Source of the DNA: Clostridia bacterium
GTDB lineage: Bacteria; Bacillota; Clostridia; TANB77; CAG-508
Direction: 5' to 3'
DNA length: 64,000 nucleotides
NCBI GenBank assembly: GCA_017533795.1
Contig: JAFWIH010000003.1
Span: 1-64,000, forward strand
The notes below the pieces were generated by a model. That model was not told the DNA's origin. It ran no database searches and saw nothing but the letters and a program-made list of their open reading frames with translations. Of the stretch, positions 45,731 through 55,055 are shown in pieces. Made by a program: the position numbers and the translations under genes. Position 1 is the first letter of the stretch. Each line of letters opens with the position of its first letter.

Positions 45731-48700
45731 ATGGATGAATTAGAAATATTTGAAAAATTAAAAACTGGCATTGCATCTGATGAGCAAATAAGAGAATGGT
45801 CTAAAGGTGAAGTTAAAAAACCTGAAACTATTAACTATAGAACTCTAAAACCAGAAAAAGATGGACTTTTCTGTGAGAGAATATTTGGACCTACAAAAGA
45901 CTGGGAATGTCATTGTGGCAAATATAAAAGAGTTAGATATAAAGGAATAGTTTGTGACAGATGTGGTGTTGAAGTTACAAAATCTAAGGTTAGACGTGAG
46001 AGAATGGGACACATAGAGCTTGCAGCTCCAATTGCTCATATTTGGTATTTTAAAGGTATACCAAGTAGAATAGCTCTAATGCTAGATATCTCTCCACGAA
46101 ACTTAGAAAGAATTATATACTTTGCGTCATACGTTGTTGTTGATAAAGGTACATCAGGATTAGAAGTATGCCAAGTATTAAATGAAAGAGAATATCATGA
46201 AGCTGAAGAAAAATATGGCAAAAAATCTTTCACTGCAAAAATGGGTGCAGAAGCACTTAGAGAGTTGCTAGAAAAAATAGACTTAGATAAACTTTCAAAC
46301 AGTATTAAGAAAGAAATTGCAAAAGCAAGTGAACAGAAAAAATCAAAATTAGTAAAAAGATTAGACACAGTTGAATCATTTAGACTTTCTGGTAATAGAC
46401 CAGAATGGATGATTATGAATGTTATACCAGTTATTCCACCAGATTTAAGACCTATGGTTCAATTAGATGGTGGCAGATTTGCAACATCAGACTTAAATGA
46501 CTTATATAGAAGAGTTATTAATAGAAATAACAGATTAAAAAGACTACTTGAATTAGGAGCTCCAGAAATAATTGTTAGAAACGAAAAAAGAATGCTACAA
46601 GAATCAGTAGATGCTTTAATTGATAATGGTAGACGTGGTAGACCAGTTACCGGTGCTGGAAATAGAGCTTTAAAATCTTTATCTGACATGCTTAAAGGTA
46701 AACAAGGTAGATTCCGTCAAAACTTACTTGGTAAGAGAGTTGACTACTCTGGACGTTCAGTTATAGTTGTAGGACCTGAACTTAAAATATATCAATGTGG
46801 TCTACCAAAAGAAATGGCTGTAGAATTATTCAAACCATTTGTTATGAGAGAACTTGTTGGTAGAAAAATTGCACATAATATTAAAAATGCTAAGAGAATG
46901 GTTGAAAGATTAAGACCAGAAGTATGGGGAATATTAGAAGAGGTTATTAAAGATCATCCAGTAATGCTTAACCGTGCTCCAACACTACATAGACTTGGTA
47001 TTCAAGCATTTGAACCAGTATTAGTAGAAGGTAGAGCAATAAAACTTCACCCACTTGTATGTACAGCATTTAATGCAGACTTCGACGGTGACCAAATGGC
47101 TGTACATGTTCCATTATCACCAGAAGCACAAGCAGAAGCAAGATATTTAATGCTTGCAACTAATAACTTACTTAAACCACAAGATGGAAAGCCAGTTACA
47201 GTACCTACACTAGATATGGTTTTAGGTAGCTACTATTTAACTATGACCATCGATGGTGAAAAAGGTGAAGGTAAATACTTTAGTTCTTGTGAAGAAGCAA
47301 TTATGGCATATCAAAATAAAGAAGTAGATATACATGCTAAAATTTTCGTAAGAATTGAAAAGGAAATTGATGGAGTATTAAAACGCAAAAAAGTTGAAAC
47401 AAGTGTTGGAAGAATTATTTATAATGAAGGTATTCCACAAGACTTAGGGTATGTTGACAGAACAACAGAAGATGGAATGTTTGACTTTGAAATAAACTTC
47501 CCTGTTATGAAAAAGAATTTAGGAAATATAGTTGAAAGATGCATTAAAGTTCATGGACTAAGTGAAGCAGCAGAAGTTTTAGACTATATTAAAGCTACAG
47601 GATTTAAGTATTCAACATTAGCTGGAATTACATTCTCAGTTGCTGACGTTGAAGTACCAGAAGCTAAGAAAGAGTTATTAGCTTCTGCAGATGAAAAAAT
47701 AGCTAATATAAGAAAACAATACAGACGTGGTTTAATGACTGATGATGAAAGATATAATTCAGTAATTAAAGTTTGGGAACAAGCAACAAATGATGTAAGT
47801 AAAGCAATGGAAGAAAATTTTGATGACTTAAACCCAATTTTCATGATGGTTAAATCTGGTGCCCGTGGTAATATGAACCAATTAAGACAAATTGCAGGTA
47901 TGCGTGGACTTATGGCAAGTACTACAGGTAAAGCGGTAGAGATTCCTATTAAATCATGCTTCCGTGAGGGACTAGATGCACTAGAATACTTTATTTCTTC
48001 ACATGGTGCACGTAAAGGACTTTCAGATACAGCCTTAAGAACAGCTGACTCTGGATATTTAACAAGAAGATTAGTTGATGTTTCTCAAGATATTATTGTT
48101 AGAGAAGAAGATTGTGGTTCACATGATGGAATTGAACTTTCAGACATAAAAGATGGAAATCAAGTAATTGAAAAATTACAAGAAAGATTAGTAGGAAGAT
48201 ATCCACTAGATGACATAATTGATCCTAATACAAACGAAATTATAGCTGATACAGAAACTTTAATTAATGAAGATTTAGCAGAGAAAATAGTTGCAGCAGG
48301 AATTGAGAAAGTTAAAGTTCGTTCTGTACTTGGATGTAGATCAAAACATGGTGTTTGTCAAAAATGCTATGGTATGGGATTAGCTAGAAGAAATAAAGTT
48401 TCAATTGGTGAAGCTGTTGGAATAATTGCAGCACAATCAATTGGTGAACCTGGTACACAGCTTACAATGAGAACTATTCACTCTGGTGGTGTCGCAGGCG
48501 TAGCAGATATTACTCAAGGTCTTCCAAGAGTTGAAGAATTATTTGAAGCTAGAAAACCTAAAGGATTAGCAATAATTTCAGAGATAGACGGAAAAGTAAA
48601 AATAAAAGAAACCAAAAAGAAAAAGGAAATTATTGTTACAAGTAAAGACGACTCAAAAACATATACAATACCATTTGGTTCTAAATTAAAAGTAAAAGAT

Positions 48701-49273
48701 GGAGATATGGTAGAAGCCGCACAGCCACTAATTGAGGGTTCAATAAATCCAAATGAAATCTTAGCAATAAAAGGACCAGAAGGAGTACATAACTATTTAA
48801 TCTCAGAAGTACAAAAAGTATATAGAAACCAAGGTGTTGATATAAATGATAAACACATTGAAGTAATTGGTAGACAAATGCTTAAGAAAGTAAGAGTAGA
48901 TGACAATGGAGATACAGATATGTTCCCAGGTTCATTAGTAGACATGTATGAATTCGAAGACAAAAACAAAGAAGCAAAGGCAGCTAAAAAGCGCCCTGCA
49001 AAAGGTAAGAGGATATTACTTGGAATTACAAAAGCATCACTTGCAACAGACAGCTTCCTATCAGCGGCATCATTCCAAGAAACAACAAGAGTATTGACAG
49101 AGGCAGCAATAAAAGGAAAAGAAGACCACTTAGTAGGATTAAAAGAAAACGTAATTATAGGTAAACTAATCCCTGCAGGAACAGGTATGAGAAAATATCA
49201 AGAAACAAAAATTGAGGTAGAAACTAACACTGAAGAAGAGCAACAAGAAGACGAAACAGTTTCAGTAATGTAA
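45731..49273 (+). CDS. rpoC: RNA polymerase beta' subunit
   Basis: A 1180-residue core subunit. The N-terminal zinc ribbon ([20 protein letters not shown]), the active-site [12 protein letters not shown] that holds the catalytic magnesium, the bridge and trigger region ([33 protein letters not shown]) and a second zinc site ([13 protein letters not shown]) are all present. Length is that of the compact Firmicutes form without large inserts. The ribosome site is AAGGGGGCC. The protein ends in an acidic tail. The transposon-like element at 49282 begins nine bases after the stop. Confidence 0.97.
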   Translation: MDELEIFEKLKTGIASDEQIREWSKGEVKKPETINYRTLKPEKDGLFCERIFGPTKDWECHCGKYKRVRYKGIVCDRCGVEVTKSKVRRERMGHIELAAPIAHIWYFKGIPSRIALMLDISPRNLERIIYFASYVVVDKGTSGLEVCQVLNEREYHEAEEKYGKKSFTAKMGAEALRELLEKIDLDKLSNSIKKEIAKASEQKKSKLVKRLDTVESFRLSGNRPEWMIMNVIPVIPPDLRPMVQLDGGRFATSDLNDLYRRVINRNNRLKRLLELGAPEIIVRNEKRMLQESVDALIDNGRRGRPVTGAGNRALKSLSDMLKGKQGRFRQNLLGKRVDYSGRSVIVVGPELKIYQCGLPKEMAVELFKPFVMRELVGRKIAHNIKNAKRMVERLRPEVWGILEEVIKDHPVMLNRAPTLHRLGIQAFEPVLVEGRAIKLHPLVCTAFNADFDGDQMAVHVPLSPEAQAEARYLMLATNNLLKPQDGKPVTVPTLDMVLGSYYLTMTIDGEKGEGKYFSSCEEAIMAYQNKEVDIHAKIFVRIEKEIDGVLKRKKVETSVGRIIYNEGIPQDLGYVDRTTEDGMFDFEINFPVMKKNLGNIVERCIKVHGLSEAAEVLDYIKATGFKYSTLAGITFSVADVEVPEAKKELLASADEKIANIRKQYRRGLMTDDERYNSVIKVWEQATNDVSKAMEENFDDLNPIFMMVKSGARGNMNQLRQIAGMRGLMASTTGKAVEIPIKSCFREGLDALEYFISSHGARKGLSDTALRTADSGYLTRRLVDVSQDIIVREEDCGSHDGIELSDIKDGNQVIEKLQERLVGRYPLDDIIDPNTNEIIADTETLINEDLAEKIVAAGIEKVKVRSVLGCRSKHGVCQKCYGMGLARRNKVSIGEAVGIIAAQSIGEPGTQLTMRTIHSGGVAGVADITQGLPRVEELFEARKPKGLAIISEIDGKVKIKETKKKKEIIVTSKDDSKTYTIPFGSKLKVKDGDMVEAAQPLIEGSINPNEILAIKGPEGVHNYLISEVQKVYRNQGVDINDKHIEVIGRQMLKKVRVDDNGDTDMFPGSLVDMYEFEDKNKEAKAAKKRPAKGKRILLGITKASLATDSFLSAASFQETTRVLTEAAIKGKEDHLVGLKENVIIGKLIPAGTGMRKYQETKIEVETNTEEEQQEDETVSVM

Positions 49274-49314
49274 AAGAGGTCAAACGGTCAAAGGGACGGA
49301 GGATTTTGACAGAT

Positions 49315-49373
49315 AATCGGTCAGTAGGGACACATTTATAATGAAAGATGTGTTTATACTGACCGATTTTTAA
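49315..49373 (+). terminator. Terminator after rpoC
   Basis: A 12-bp stem (49315-49326 with 49357-49368) plus inner CACAT/ATGTG pairing, followed by T5. It lies inside the element boundaries, so the element may supply the rpoBC terminator. Confidence 0.75.
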
Positions 49374-49489
49374 AAAAATAAAAATTTTTTTTGGTATCTG
49401 ACAAGTTTCGACAGACAAAAGATACATAATATGTTATAATAAAATTAGATTTACAATCTAATCAAAATTTTTTCAAAAGGAGGCAATTT

Positions 49490-49594
49490 ATGCCTAGGTT
49501 CTCGCGAGGATCTCTCAATACTACTTACTTCCATGTGATGACACAAGGAATCAATAAAAGTTACATCTGTATTATGAATAATCATGCACATTGA
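49490..49594 (+). pseudogene. RAYT (TnpA-REP, Y1 transposase) remnant with internal deletion
   Basis: A 34-codon open frame. Residues MPRFSRGS...YFHVMTQGINKSYI match the N-terminus of REP-associated tyrosine transposases, and CIMNNHAH matches the later HUH-type metal site (usually MxNHvHLLI). About 50 residues between them and everything after the His motif, including the catalytic Tyr, are missing. The ribosome site AAAAGGAGG is intact. The remnant cannot be an active transposase. A role as a short peptide is possible but unlikely. Confidence 0.8.
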
Positions 49595-49601
49595 GTATCT
49601 G

Positions 49602-50303
49602 TCAAAATCCTCCGTCCCCATTGACCGTTTTAGCTTCTTGTTGAGTGATATAACCATATTTAATCATTTTTCGTAAAACATGTTGTTGTCTTTGTTTGGC
49701 TAATTCTGGATTTTTTGTAGGTGCATATATTGAAGGAGCATTTGGCACTCCTGCAAGCATTGAAGCTTCATATAAATTTAAGTCTTTTGGTTCTTTTTTA
49801 TAATAACCATTGCTTGCCGCTTTAATTCCATAATAACCATTTCCAAAGTAAGCAGTATTTACATATAATGCAAATATTTCCTCTTTTGATAATTTCTTTT
49901 CTAAATCAATTGCAGCAAATAATTCTCCAGATTTTCTTTTTATTGTTTCCTCTTGTGTGAAAAATACATTTTTTGCTACTTGTTGAGTTATCGTACTTCC
50001 ACCTTCTTGTAATTCTTTATTAGAGATATTTGTGTATATGGCTCTCCCAATTGAAATAAAATCAACAGCGCCATGCTCAAAAAATCTATGATCTTCAACT
50101 GCTACTACTGCGTTAATATAGTTTTTAGATAAATCATCATATTTAATAAAATTTTCATTATTCTCTACTTCAGAAATTCTATCTTTAAAACTTTTTTCTT
50201 GTAATGATTTTTGATAATAGTCATATCCGTCTTTCCCAATAAAAAAAGCTACTCCAATTATTATTACAAGTATAAAAATAATTATTCTTCTTATAAACTT
50301 CAT
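49602..50303 (-). CDS. Monofunctional-length peptidoglycan transglycosylase (GT51)
   Basis: A 233-residue protein with an N-terminal anchor helix (IIIFILVIIIGVAFFIG) and a GT51 domain that polymerises lipid II. Catalytic Glu70 lies in AVEDHRFFEHGAVD; EGGSTITQQVAKN, KRKSGELFAAIDLEKKLSKEEI and YFGNGYYGIKAAS are the family motifs. It ends ...GYITQQEA then KTVNGDGGF, whose codons lie in the right arm of the element at 49282. In class A PBPs this position continues into a transpeptidase domain, so it is either a natural monofunctional enzyme with a replaced tail or a truncated PBP1. Its promoter is at 50324-50352; ribosome site AAGGAGTAAG. Confidence 0.85.
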   Translation of the reverse strand: MKFIRRIIIFILVIIIGVAFFIGKDGYDYYQKSLQEKSFKDRISEVENNENFIKYDDLSKNYINAVVAVEDHRFFEHGAVDFISIGRAIYTNISNKELQEGGSTITQQVAKNVFFTQEETIKRKSGELFAAIDLEKKLSKEEIFALYVNTAYFGNGYYGIKAASNGYYKKEPKDLNLYEASMLAGVPNAPSIYAPTKNPELAKQRQQHVLRKMIKYGYITQQEAKTVNGDGGF

Positions 50304-50323
50304 TTCTTACTCCTTATGTAATT

Positions 50324-50352
50324 ATTTTATCACGACCTTTAATTTATGACAA
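50324..50352 (-). promoter_or_regulatory. Promoter of the transglycosylase gene
   Basis: On the minus strand, TTGTCA and TAAAAT with 17-bp spacing, in the divergent region shared with dapF. Confidence 0.55.
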
Positions 50353-50389
50353 TATAATAATATAAAAATAAAAAATGGTGGTGTTTTAA

Positions 50390-51238
50390 ATGATAGATTT
50401 TACTAAAATGCACGGATTAGGAAATGATTACATATACATAGAGCTTTTAAATGATAAAAATATTATTGTAAAAGAGGATTTACCCAAATTAACAAGATAT
50501 CTATGTAATAGGCATTTTGGAGTTGGAGCAGATGGAGTTATTTTGGTTAGTAAAAGTGAAATTGCGGACTTTAAAATGACTATATATAATCAGGATGGTA
50601 GTATTGCTCAAATGTGTGGAAATGGTATACGTTGTTTTGCAAAATATGTATATGAAAAAGGGCTAACAACTAACAATATTATAAATATAGAAACAGACAG
50701 TGGAATAAAACAAGCATACTTAAGCCTTGAAAACAATCAAGTAATAGAAGTTACAGTATGTATGGGAAACCCAATAGTAGATATTCAAAAATTGAAGGAA
50801 GTTGGTTTCATTAGTGATACTATAAATGAAAAAATAAAATTATCAATAGATGACATGGAAATTCCTGTATTTCCTGTATCATTGGGTAATCCACATGTTG
50901 TTATTTTTGTGGGGAAAGTTGACGATTTTAATGTTAATAAATATGGAAAAATGATAGAAAATGATAAAATTTTTCCCCAAAAAACAAACGTAGAATTTGT
51001 ACAATTAATAGATAGAGGACATATAAAAATGAGAGTTTGGGAAAGGGGCGTAGGAGAAACATATGCATGTGGTACTGGAGCATGTGCAGCTGCCGCTGTT
51101 TGCATTATGAAAGGATATACTAGAAGACATGTTACGGTAAATTTGAAAGGAGGAGATTTAAAAATTAATTGGAGCATTCAAGACAATAATATGTATATGT
51201 CAGGAATTGCAACTAAAGTTTTTGATGGAAAAATATAG
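50390..51238 (+). CDS. dapF: Diaminopimelate epimerase
   Basis: A 282-residue enzyme converting LL- to meso-diaminopimelate for lysine and peptidoglycan synthesis. The two catalytic cysteines are Cys76 (MCGNGIRCF) and Cys227 (ETYACGTGACAAA); the fold is two pseudo-symmetric halves (MHGLGNDYI, SLGNPHVVIFV). Length is normal. The ribosome site GGTGGTG is six to seven bases before the ATG. It shows that meso-DAP is made here, relevant to the odd MurE-like ligase next door. It is followed by palindrome copy C. Confidence 0.96.
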   Translation: MIDFTKMHGLGNDYIYIELLNDKNIIVKEDLPKLTRYLCNRHFGVGADGVILVSKSEIADFKMTIYNQDGSIAQMCGNGIRCFAKYVYEKGLTTNNIINIETDSGIKQAYLSLENNQVIEVTVCMGNPIVDIQKLKEVGFISDTINEKIKLSIDDMEIPVFPVSLGNPHVVIFVGKVDDFNVNKYGKMIENDKIFPQKTNVEFVQLIDRGHIKMRVWERGVGETYACGTGACAAAAVCIMKGYTRRHVTVNLKGGDLKINWSIQDNNMYMSGIATKVFDGKI

Positions 51239-51246
51239 TCTGTACC

Positions 51247-51307
51247 TGTCAAAGGGGACGTAATTAAATGACAAAAAAGTTGTCATTTAAATACGTCCCC
51301 TTTGACA
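51247..51307. repeat. GGGACG palindrome (REP-like), copy C
   Basis: 28-bp arms with one mismatch (51247-51274 with 51280-51307) around a 5-nt loop. The arm reads TGTCAAAGGGGACGTA and ends TGACAA. It lies between the convergent dapF and murE-like genes, five bases from the murE-like stop. Confidence 0.85.
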
Positions 51308-51312
51308 CGTCA

Positions 51313-52797
51313 CTATTTTTCTGCTAACATCTCATCTATAATTTCGGCAATAACAGTTCTTTCATTATATGGATATTTTACTCCCATATATTCTATATAA
51401 AGGTCACTTCCAAGCCCTGGAAGTACAATAATGTCATCTTTTGTTGCTATAGATATAGCATGTCTTATTGCTTCTGTTCTATTTACAATTACTGTGTATT
51501 TTCCACCAACTTTTTTAACTCCAACTTCTATGTCTGCAATTATATCTCTTGGATTTTCTGTTCTTGCCTGATCACATGTTAAAATTGTGTAATCAGCTAA
51601 AGTTCCTGATATTTCACCCATAATTGGCCTTTTTGCTTTATCTCTATCTCCGCCAACACCCCACGTACATATTACTTTTCCTTTAGTATATGGCTTTACA
51701 GTTTTTAATATTGACTCCAAACTTGATGGAGTATGAGCATAGTCAATCATAATTGTTAGTCCTAATTTATTTGGGACCATTTCACTTCTTCCAAAAACTT
51801 TGAAGTTAGAAAGTCCATCCTTAAAATGTTCAAAAGTAGCATTAAATAAACTTGATATACCAATAGCACCTAGTGCATTATATACCATGTATTCTCCTGG
51901 AATTGAAACATGAATCCTTTCTTCTTGTTGATTCATTTCTAGGGTAAAGTCAACAGATGAATTACTTGGAGTCAAGTCTTTACCAAAAATATTTGCATTT
52001 TTATTTTTTAAAGAAAAAGTTATTATGTTTTGATTTGGTAATAGGTCAGGCAATTTTTTTGTGTATTCATTATCAATGTTTGTAACTACAATAGGAGCAA
52101 GTTTTGCTAAAGATAGCTTAGCATTAAAGTAATCTTCCATATCTTTGTGTTCTTTTGGACTAATATGATCCTCTGATAAGTTGGTAAATAGTACCGCATC
52201 AAATTTACAACCAGCAACTCTATCTAACTTCATTGCTTGTGATGAAACTTCTACAATTGCTATTTCTACTCTTTCTTTTACCATTAAATCAAGTGTTTCT
52301 TGAATTTTGTAGCTTTCAGGAGTTGTTCTATCTGTATCTTCTAATTTATTATCTCCAATGTAAATTGCGATACTTCCAATTAGCCCAACTTTATAGCCTG
52401 CCTTTTCTAATATTGATTTAATCATATAAGTTGATGTAGTTTTACCTTTAGTTCCAGTAACCCCAATTAATTTTAACTTATTTGATGGATTATCATATAG
52501 ATTGCAACTAAAAATTGCTAATGCGTACCTTATATTTGTAGTAACTATGACAGTTATTCCATTTGAAATAGCTAATTTAGAAATATCTACTGAATTGTCA
52601 ACTACGATAGAAGTCGCTCCGTTTTCTATTGCTGAGTTTATAAATTTTGTGCCATCTAAACTAAATCCTTTTATTGCAAAAAACATACCATCAGATTTGA
52701 TTTTCCTAGAGTCAGAAGTAATATTTGTTACCTCAATATCTGTATTTCCAAAAACTTGGATTTCTTCTACATTTTTTATTACATCCTTTAATTTCAT
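51313..52797 (-). CDS. MurE-family UDP-MurNAc-peptide ligase with altered substrate motifs
   Basis: A 494-residue Mur ligase. N-terminal UMAG-binding domain (TSDSRKI), central ATPase domain with GTKGKTT (115-121; usually GTNGKTT), DRTTPES, VEVSSQAM (usually SSHAL), then the C-terminal ligand domain (GGDRDKAKRPIMGEI). Family members add the third amino acid of the peptide stem. The meso-DAP-specific DNPR motif is DQAR here (409-412), and GKGHE is GLGSD (461-465). The added residue is therefore uncertain; it could be a second MurE-like paralogue. The start is ATG at 52797 with AAGGTGG; the frame is open further upstream but without a ribosome site. Confidence 0.85.
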   Translation of the reverse strand: MKLKDVIKNVEEIQVFGNTDIEVTNITSDSRKIKSDGMFFAIKGFSLDGTKFINSAIENGATSIVVDNSVDISKLAISNGITVIVTTNIRYALAIFSCNLYDNPSNKLKLIGVTGTKGKTTSTYMIKSILEKAGYKVGLIGSIAIYIGDNKLEDTDRTTPESYKIQETLDLMVKERVEIAIVEVSSQAMKLDRVAGCKFDAVLFTNLSEDHISPKEHKDMEDYFNAKLSLAKLAPIVVTNIDNEYTKKLPDLLPNQNIITFSLKNKNANIFGKDLTPSNSSVDFTLEMNQQEERIHVSIPGEYMVYNALGAIGISSLFNATFEHFKDGLSNFKVFGRSEMVPNKLGLTIMIDYAHTPSSLESILKTVKPYTKGKVICTWGVGGDRDKAKRPIMGEISGTLADYTILTCDQARTENPRDIIADIEVGVKKVGGKYTVIVNRTEAIRHAISIATKDDIIVLPGLGSDLYIEYMGVKYPYNERTVIAEIIDEMLAEK

Positions 52798-52868
52798 ACA
52801 AAAATTCCACCTTTTAATATTTTTTTTTATTATATATCTTTTTTTATGCTTTGTATATACTTTTTTAG

Positions 52869-52896
52869 TTGATTTTTTTTTGAAAAATAGTATAAT
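52869..52896 (+). promoter_or_regulatory. Promoter of ruvA-rarA
   Basis: TTGATT and TATAAT with 16-bp spacing, in the divergent region with the murE-like gene. Confidence 0.55.
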
Positions 52897-52942
52897 AAAT
52901 ATACTTAATGAGGAAACAAAACAATCAGGAAGGAGAAGAAAA

Positions 52943-53545
52943 ATGCTAGCATACATAAAGGGTACACTTTCGTTAACAACAAATGAATATGCGGTAATTG
53001 AAGCAGGAGGGCTTGGATACAAAGTATTTATGCCTGAAACAGCTATTGAAAAACTTGGGAAAATAGGAAGTCAAGTTAAAGTTCATACTTATTACAGAGT
53101 AAGAGAAGATGACATAAGTATATTTGGATTTAATACATTAGAGGAATTAAGAATGTTTGAATTATTATTATCAGTTAGTGGTGTTGGTGCAAAAACAGCT
53201 GTAGTAATAATTTCAACAATAGAGCCATCAGACTTTGCGCTTGCAGTGATTTCTGAAGATATATCAGAACTGGTAAAGATACCTGGAATAGGAAAAAAGT
53301 CTGCACAAAGGATAGTTTTAGAATTAAAAGACAAGTTAAAGAAGGAAGCTATAAGTATTGAAACTAATGATAAGGTAAATACAAAAGTTCAAAGTAATAA
53401 ATATTTAGAAGAAGCAATGTCAGCCCTTCAAGTATTAGGATATAATAAGAAAGAAATAGAAAAAGTTTTTGAAAAAATTAATAAAGATGGATTAGGAATA
53501 GAAGACCTTATAAAACAAGGCCTAGCAGCTTTGAGTAAAGCATAG
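52943..53545 (+). CDS. ruvA: Holliday junction branch migration protein RuvA
   Basis: A 200-residue tetrameric DNA-junction binder that loads the RuvB motor. OB-fold domain I (MLAYIKGTL, GLGYKVFMP), helix-hairpin-helix domain II (SVSGVGAKTA, IPGIGKKSAQRIVLELKDKL) and a flexible linker to the RuvB-binding domain III (EEAMSALQVLGYNKKEIE). The ATG at 52943 has AGGAGAAG upstream; the frame extends upstream only as antisense of the murE-like gene. ruvB, the usual next gene, is replaced by rarA 12 bp downstream. Confidence 0.96.
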   Translation: MLAYIKGTLSLTTNEYAVIEAGGLGYKVFMPETAIEKLGKIGSQVKVHTYYRVREDDISIFGFNTLEELRMFELLLSVSGVGAKTAVVIISTIEPSDFALAVISEDISELVKIPGIGKKSAQRIVLELKDKLKKEAISIETNDKVNTKVQSNKYLEEAMSALQVLGYNKKEIEKVFEKINKDGLGIEDLIKQGLAALSKA

Positions 53546-53557
53546 AAAGGAGACAAT

Positions 53558-54796
53558 ATGAGTGCAGAACCATTAGCATATAGAGTCAGACCAAAAACTT
53601 TAGAAGAATATGTTGGACAAGAGCATGTTTTAGGAAAAGATAAAATTCTATACAGAACAATAAAAGCAGACAGATTATCTAGCATAATATTATTTGGACC
53701 ACCAGGATGTGGAAAAACCTCTCTTGCAAGAGTTATAAGTGAAACTACAAAATATAAATTCTACAAAATAAATGCTGTTACAGCAGGTGTAGCAGATATA
53801 AAAAGAGTTGTAGAAGAAACTCAAAATTATATGCTTAACCCTTCAGGAAAAAGTATATTATTTATAGACGAAATCCATAGATTTAACAAATTACAACAAG
53901 ATGCATTACTTCCATATGTAGAGAATGGAACAGTAATACTAATTGGAGCCACAACGGAAAATCCATATTTTGAAGTGAATAAAGCTTTAATATCTCGATC
54001 AATGGTAATAAAACTTGAACCACTATCAAATGAGAACATATATAAAATTTTAAAAAATGCACTAATTAGAAAAGATGGATTAGGCGATTACAATATAAAA
54101 ATAGAAGATAGTTCATTAAAAAAACTTGCAATAATTGCAAATGGAGATGTAAGAACAGCTCTTAATGGACTGGAAGTTGCGGTTCTCACAACCAATATGG
54201 ATAAAGATGGTGCAATATGTATTACAGATGAAATACTAAAAAACAGTGTACAAAATAGAAAAGCAATTTTTGATAAAAATGGCGAAAGTCACTATGATAA
54301 TATAAGTGCATTTATAAAATCTATGAGAGGTTCAGACCCTGATGCATCTGTATTTTATCTTGCAAGAGCATTAAATGGTGGAGAGGATCCTGTTTTTTTA
54401 GCAAGAAGAATTGTAATTTGTGCAAGTGAAGATGTTGGAATGGCAAACCCAAATGCACTAGTGGTTGCAAATAGTGCTATGCAAGCAGTGCATATGATTG
54501 GTATGCCAGAGGCTAGAATTATTTTAGCGGAAGCGGCAATTTATGTGGCAACATCTAAAAAATCTAATTGTTCTTACCTTGCAATTGATAAAGCTCTAAG
54601 TGATGTGAAAAATAAAAATACAGGAGAAATTCCAATGCATATAAGAAATGCTCCAATAGAACAGATGAAACAGTTTGGTTATCATCAGGGATATTTGTAT
54701 CCACATGATTTTCCGGGTCATGTTGTTGAACAACAATACTTACCGGATGAAATGATTGGAACTAAATATTATATAAAAGATGAAACTGTAGAATAA
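53558..54796 (+). CDS. rarA: Replication-associated recombination ATPase RarA (MgsA)
   Basis: A 412-residue AAA+ ATPase of the RarA/Mgs1/WRNIP1 family, acting at stalled forks. Walker A is GPPGCGKT (47-54), Walker B is LFIDEIHRFN (D104/E105), sensor 1 is GATTENPYFE, and the C-terminal tetramerisation domain has HYDNISAFIKSMRGSDPDA and GMPEARI. It is distinguished from RuvB by those C-terminal motifs. AAGGAG precedes the ATG. It is co-transcribed with ruvA, with a strong terminator after it. Confidence 0.95.
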   Translation: MSAEPLAYRVRPKTLEEYVGQEHVLGKDKILYRTIKADRLSSIILFGPPGCGKTSLARVISETTKYKFYKINAVTAGVADIKRVVEETQNYMLNPSGKSILFIDEIHRFNKLQQDALLPYVENGTVILIGATTENPYFEVNKALISRSMVIKLEPLSNENIYKILKNALIRKDGLGDYNIKIEDSSLKKLAIIANGDVRTALNGLEVAVLTTNMDKDGAICITDEILKNSVQNRKAIFDKNGESHYDNISAFIKSMRGSDPDASVFYLARALNGGEDPVFLARRIVICASEDVGMANPNALVVANSAMQAVHMIGMPEARIILAEAAIYVATSKKSNCSYLAIDKALSDVKNKNTGEIPMHIRNAPIEQMKQFGYHQGYLYPHDFPGHVVEQQYLPDEMIGTKYYIKDETVE

Positions 54797-54806
54797 AATG
54801 TTTTAT

Positions 54807-54835
54807 AAAAAACTAGCTTTTTAGCTAGTTTTTTT
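54807..54835 (+). terminator. Terminator of ruvA-rarA
   Basis: AACTAGCT/AGCTAGTT stem, extended by A-T pairs, with a TTTT loop, followed by a T tract. Confidence 0.9.
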
Positions 54836-54895
54836 GTATAATTAATATTAACTCATAAGTTATATTAAACAGAAAGGTATAAAATATAAAAAAAG

Positions 54896-55042
54896 ATGAA
54901 TAATATGTTTATGGATAAAAGTGAAGAATATCTAAGAGAATTACAAAAATTTTTTGATTTAGCAGATAATATTACAGATAAAAAATTAAAGAAAAGTATA
55001 GTATATCAAATGTTAAAATTGGAAAAACTATTAAAAAAATAA
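54896..55042 (+). CDS. Small helical protein, unknown function
   Basis: A 48-codon frame predicted as almost all helix (DKSEEYLRELQKFFDLADN, KKLKKSIVYQMLKLEKLLKK). It lies between the rarA terminator and the TauE-like gene, 13 bp from the latter. The ribosome site is weak: AGAAAGG is about 20 bases upstream, or internal ATG codons at 54905 or 54911 could be used. Coding is plausible but not certain; I know no family for it. Confidence 0.45.
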   Translation: MNNMFMDKSEEYLRELQKFFDLADNITDKKLKKSIVYQMLKLEKLLKK

Positions 55043-55055
55043 AGTAGGAATAAGA

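Larger units (their letters stand above)
49282..49631. mobile_element. Internally deleted REP/RAYT-type element (GGGACG palindrome, copy D)
   Basis: Near-identical 34-35-bp inverted repeats bound a 350-bp segment: left arm 49282-49315, right arm about 49597-49631, each reading AAACGGTCAA, then GGGACGGAGGATTTTGACAG. Between them lie the rpoC terminator, an AT-rich promoter-like stretch with TATAAT at 49435, a strong AAAAGGAGG site, and a 34-codon remnant of a RAYT transposase. The ends have the GGGACG...TGACA core of the three solo palindromes in the window. The right arm encodes the last nine residues and stop of the transglycosylase on the other strand. Confidence 0.8.

Noticed and set aside
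52502..52942. Upstream in-frame extension of ruvA
   Set aside because: It runs antisense through the murE-like gene; RuvA homologues begin MLAYIKG, and AGGAG precedes that ATG.
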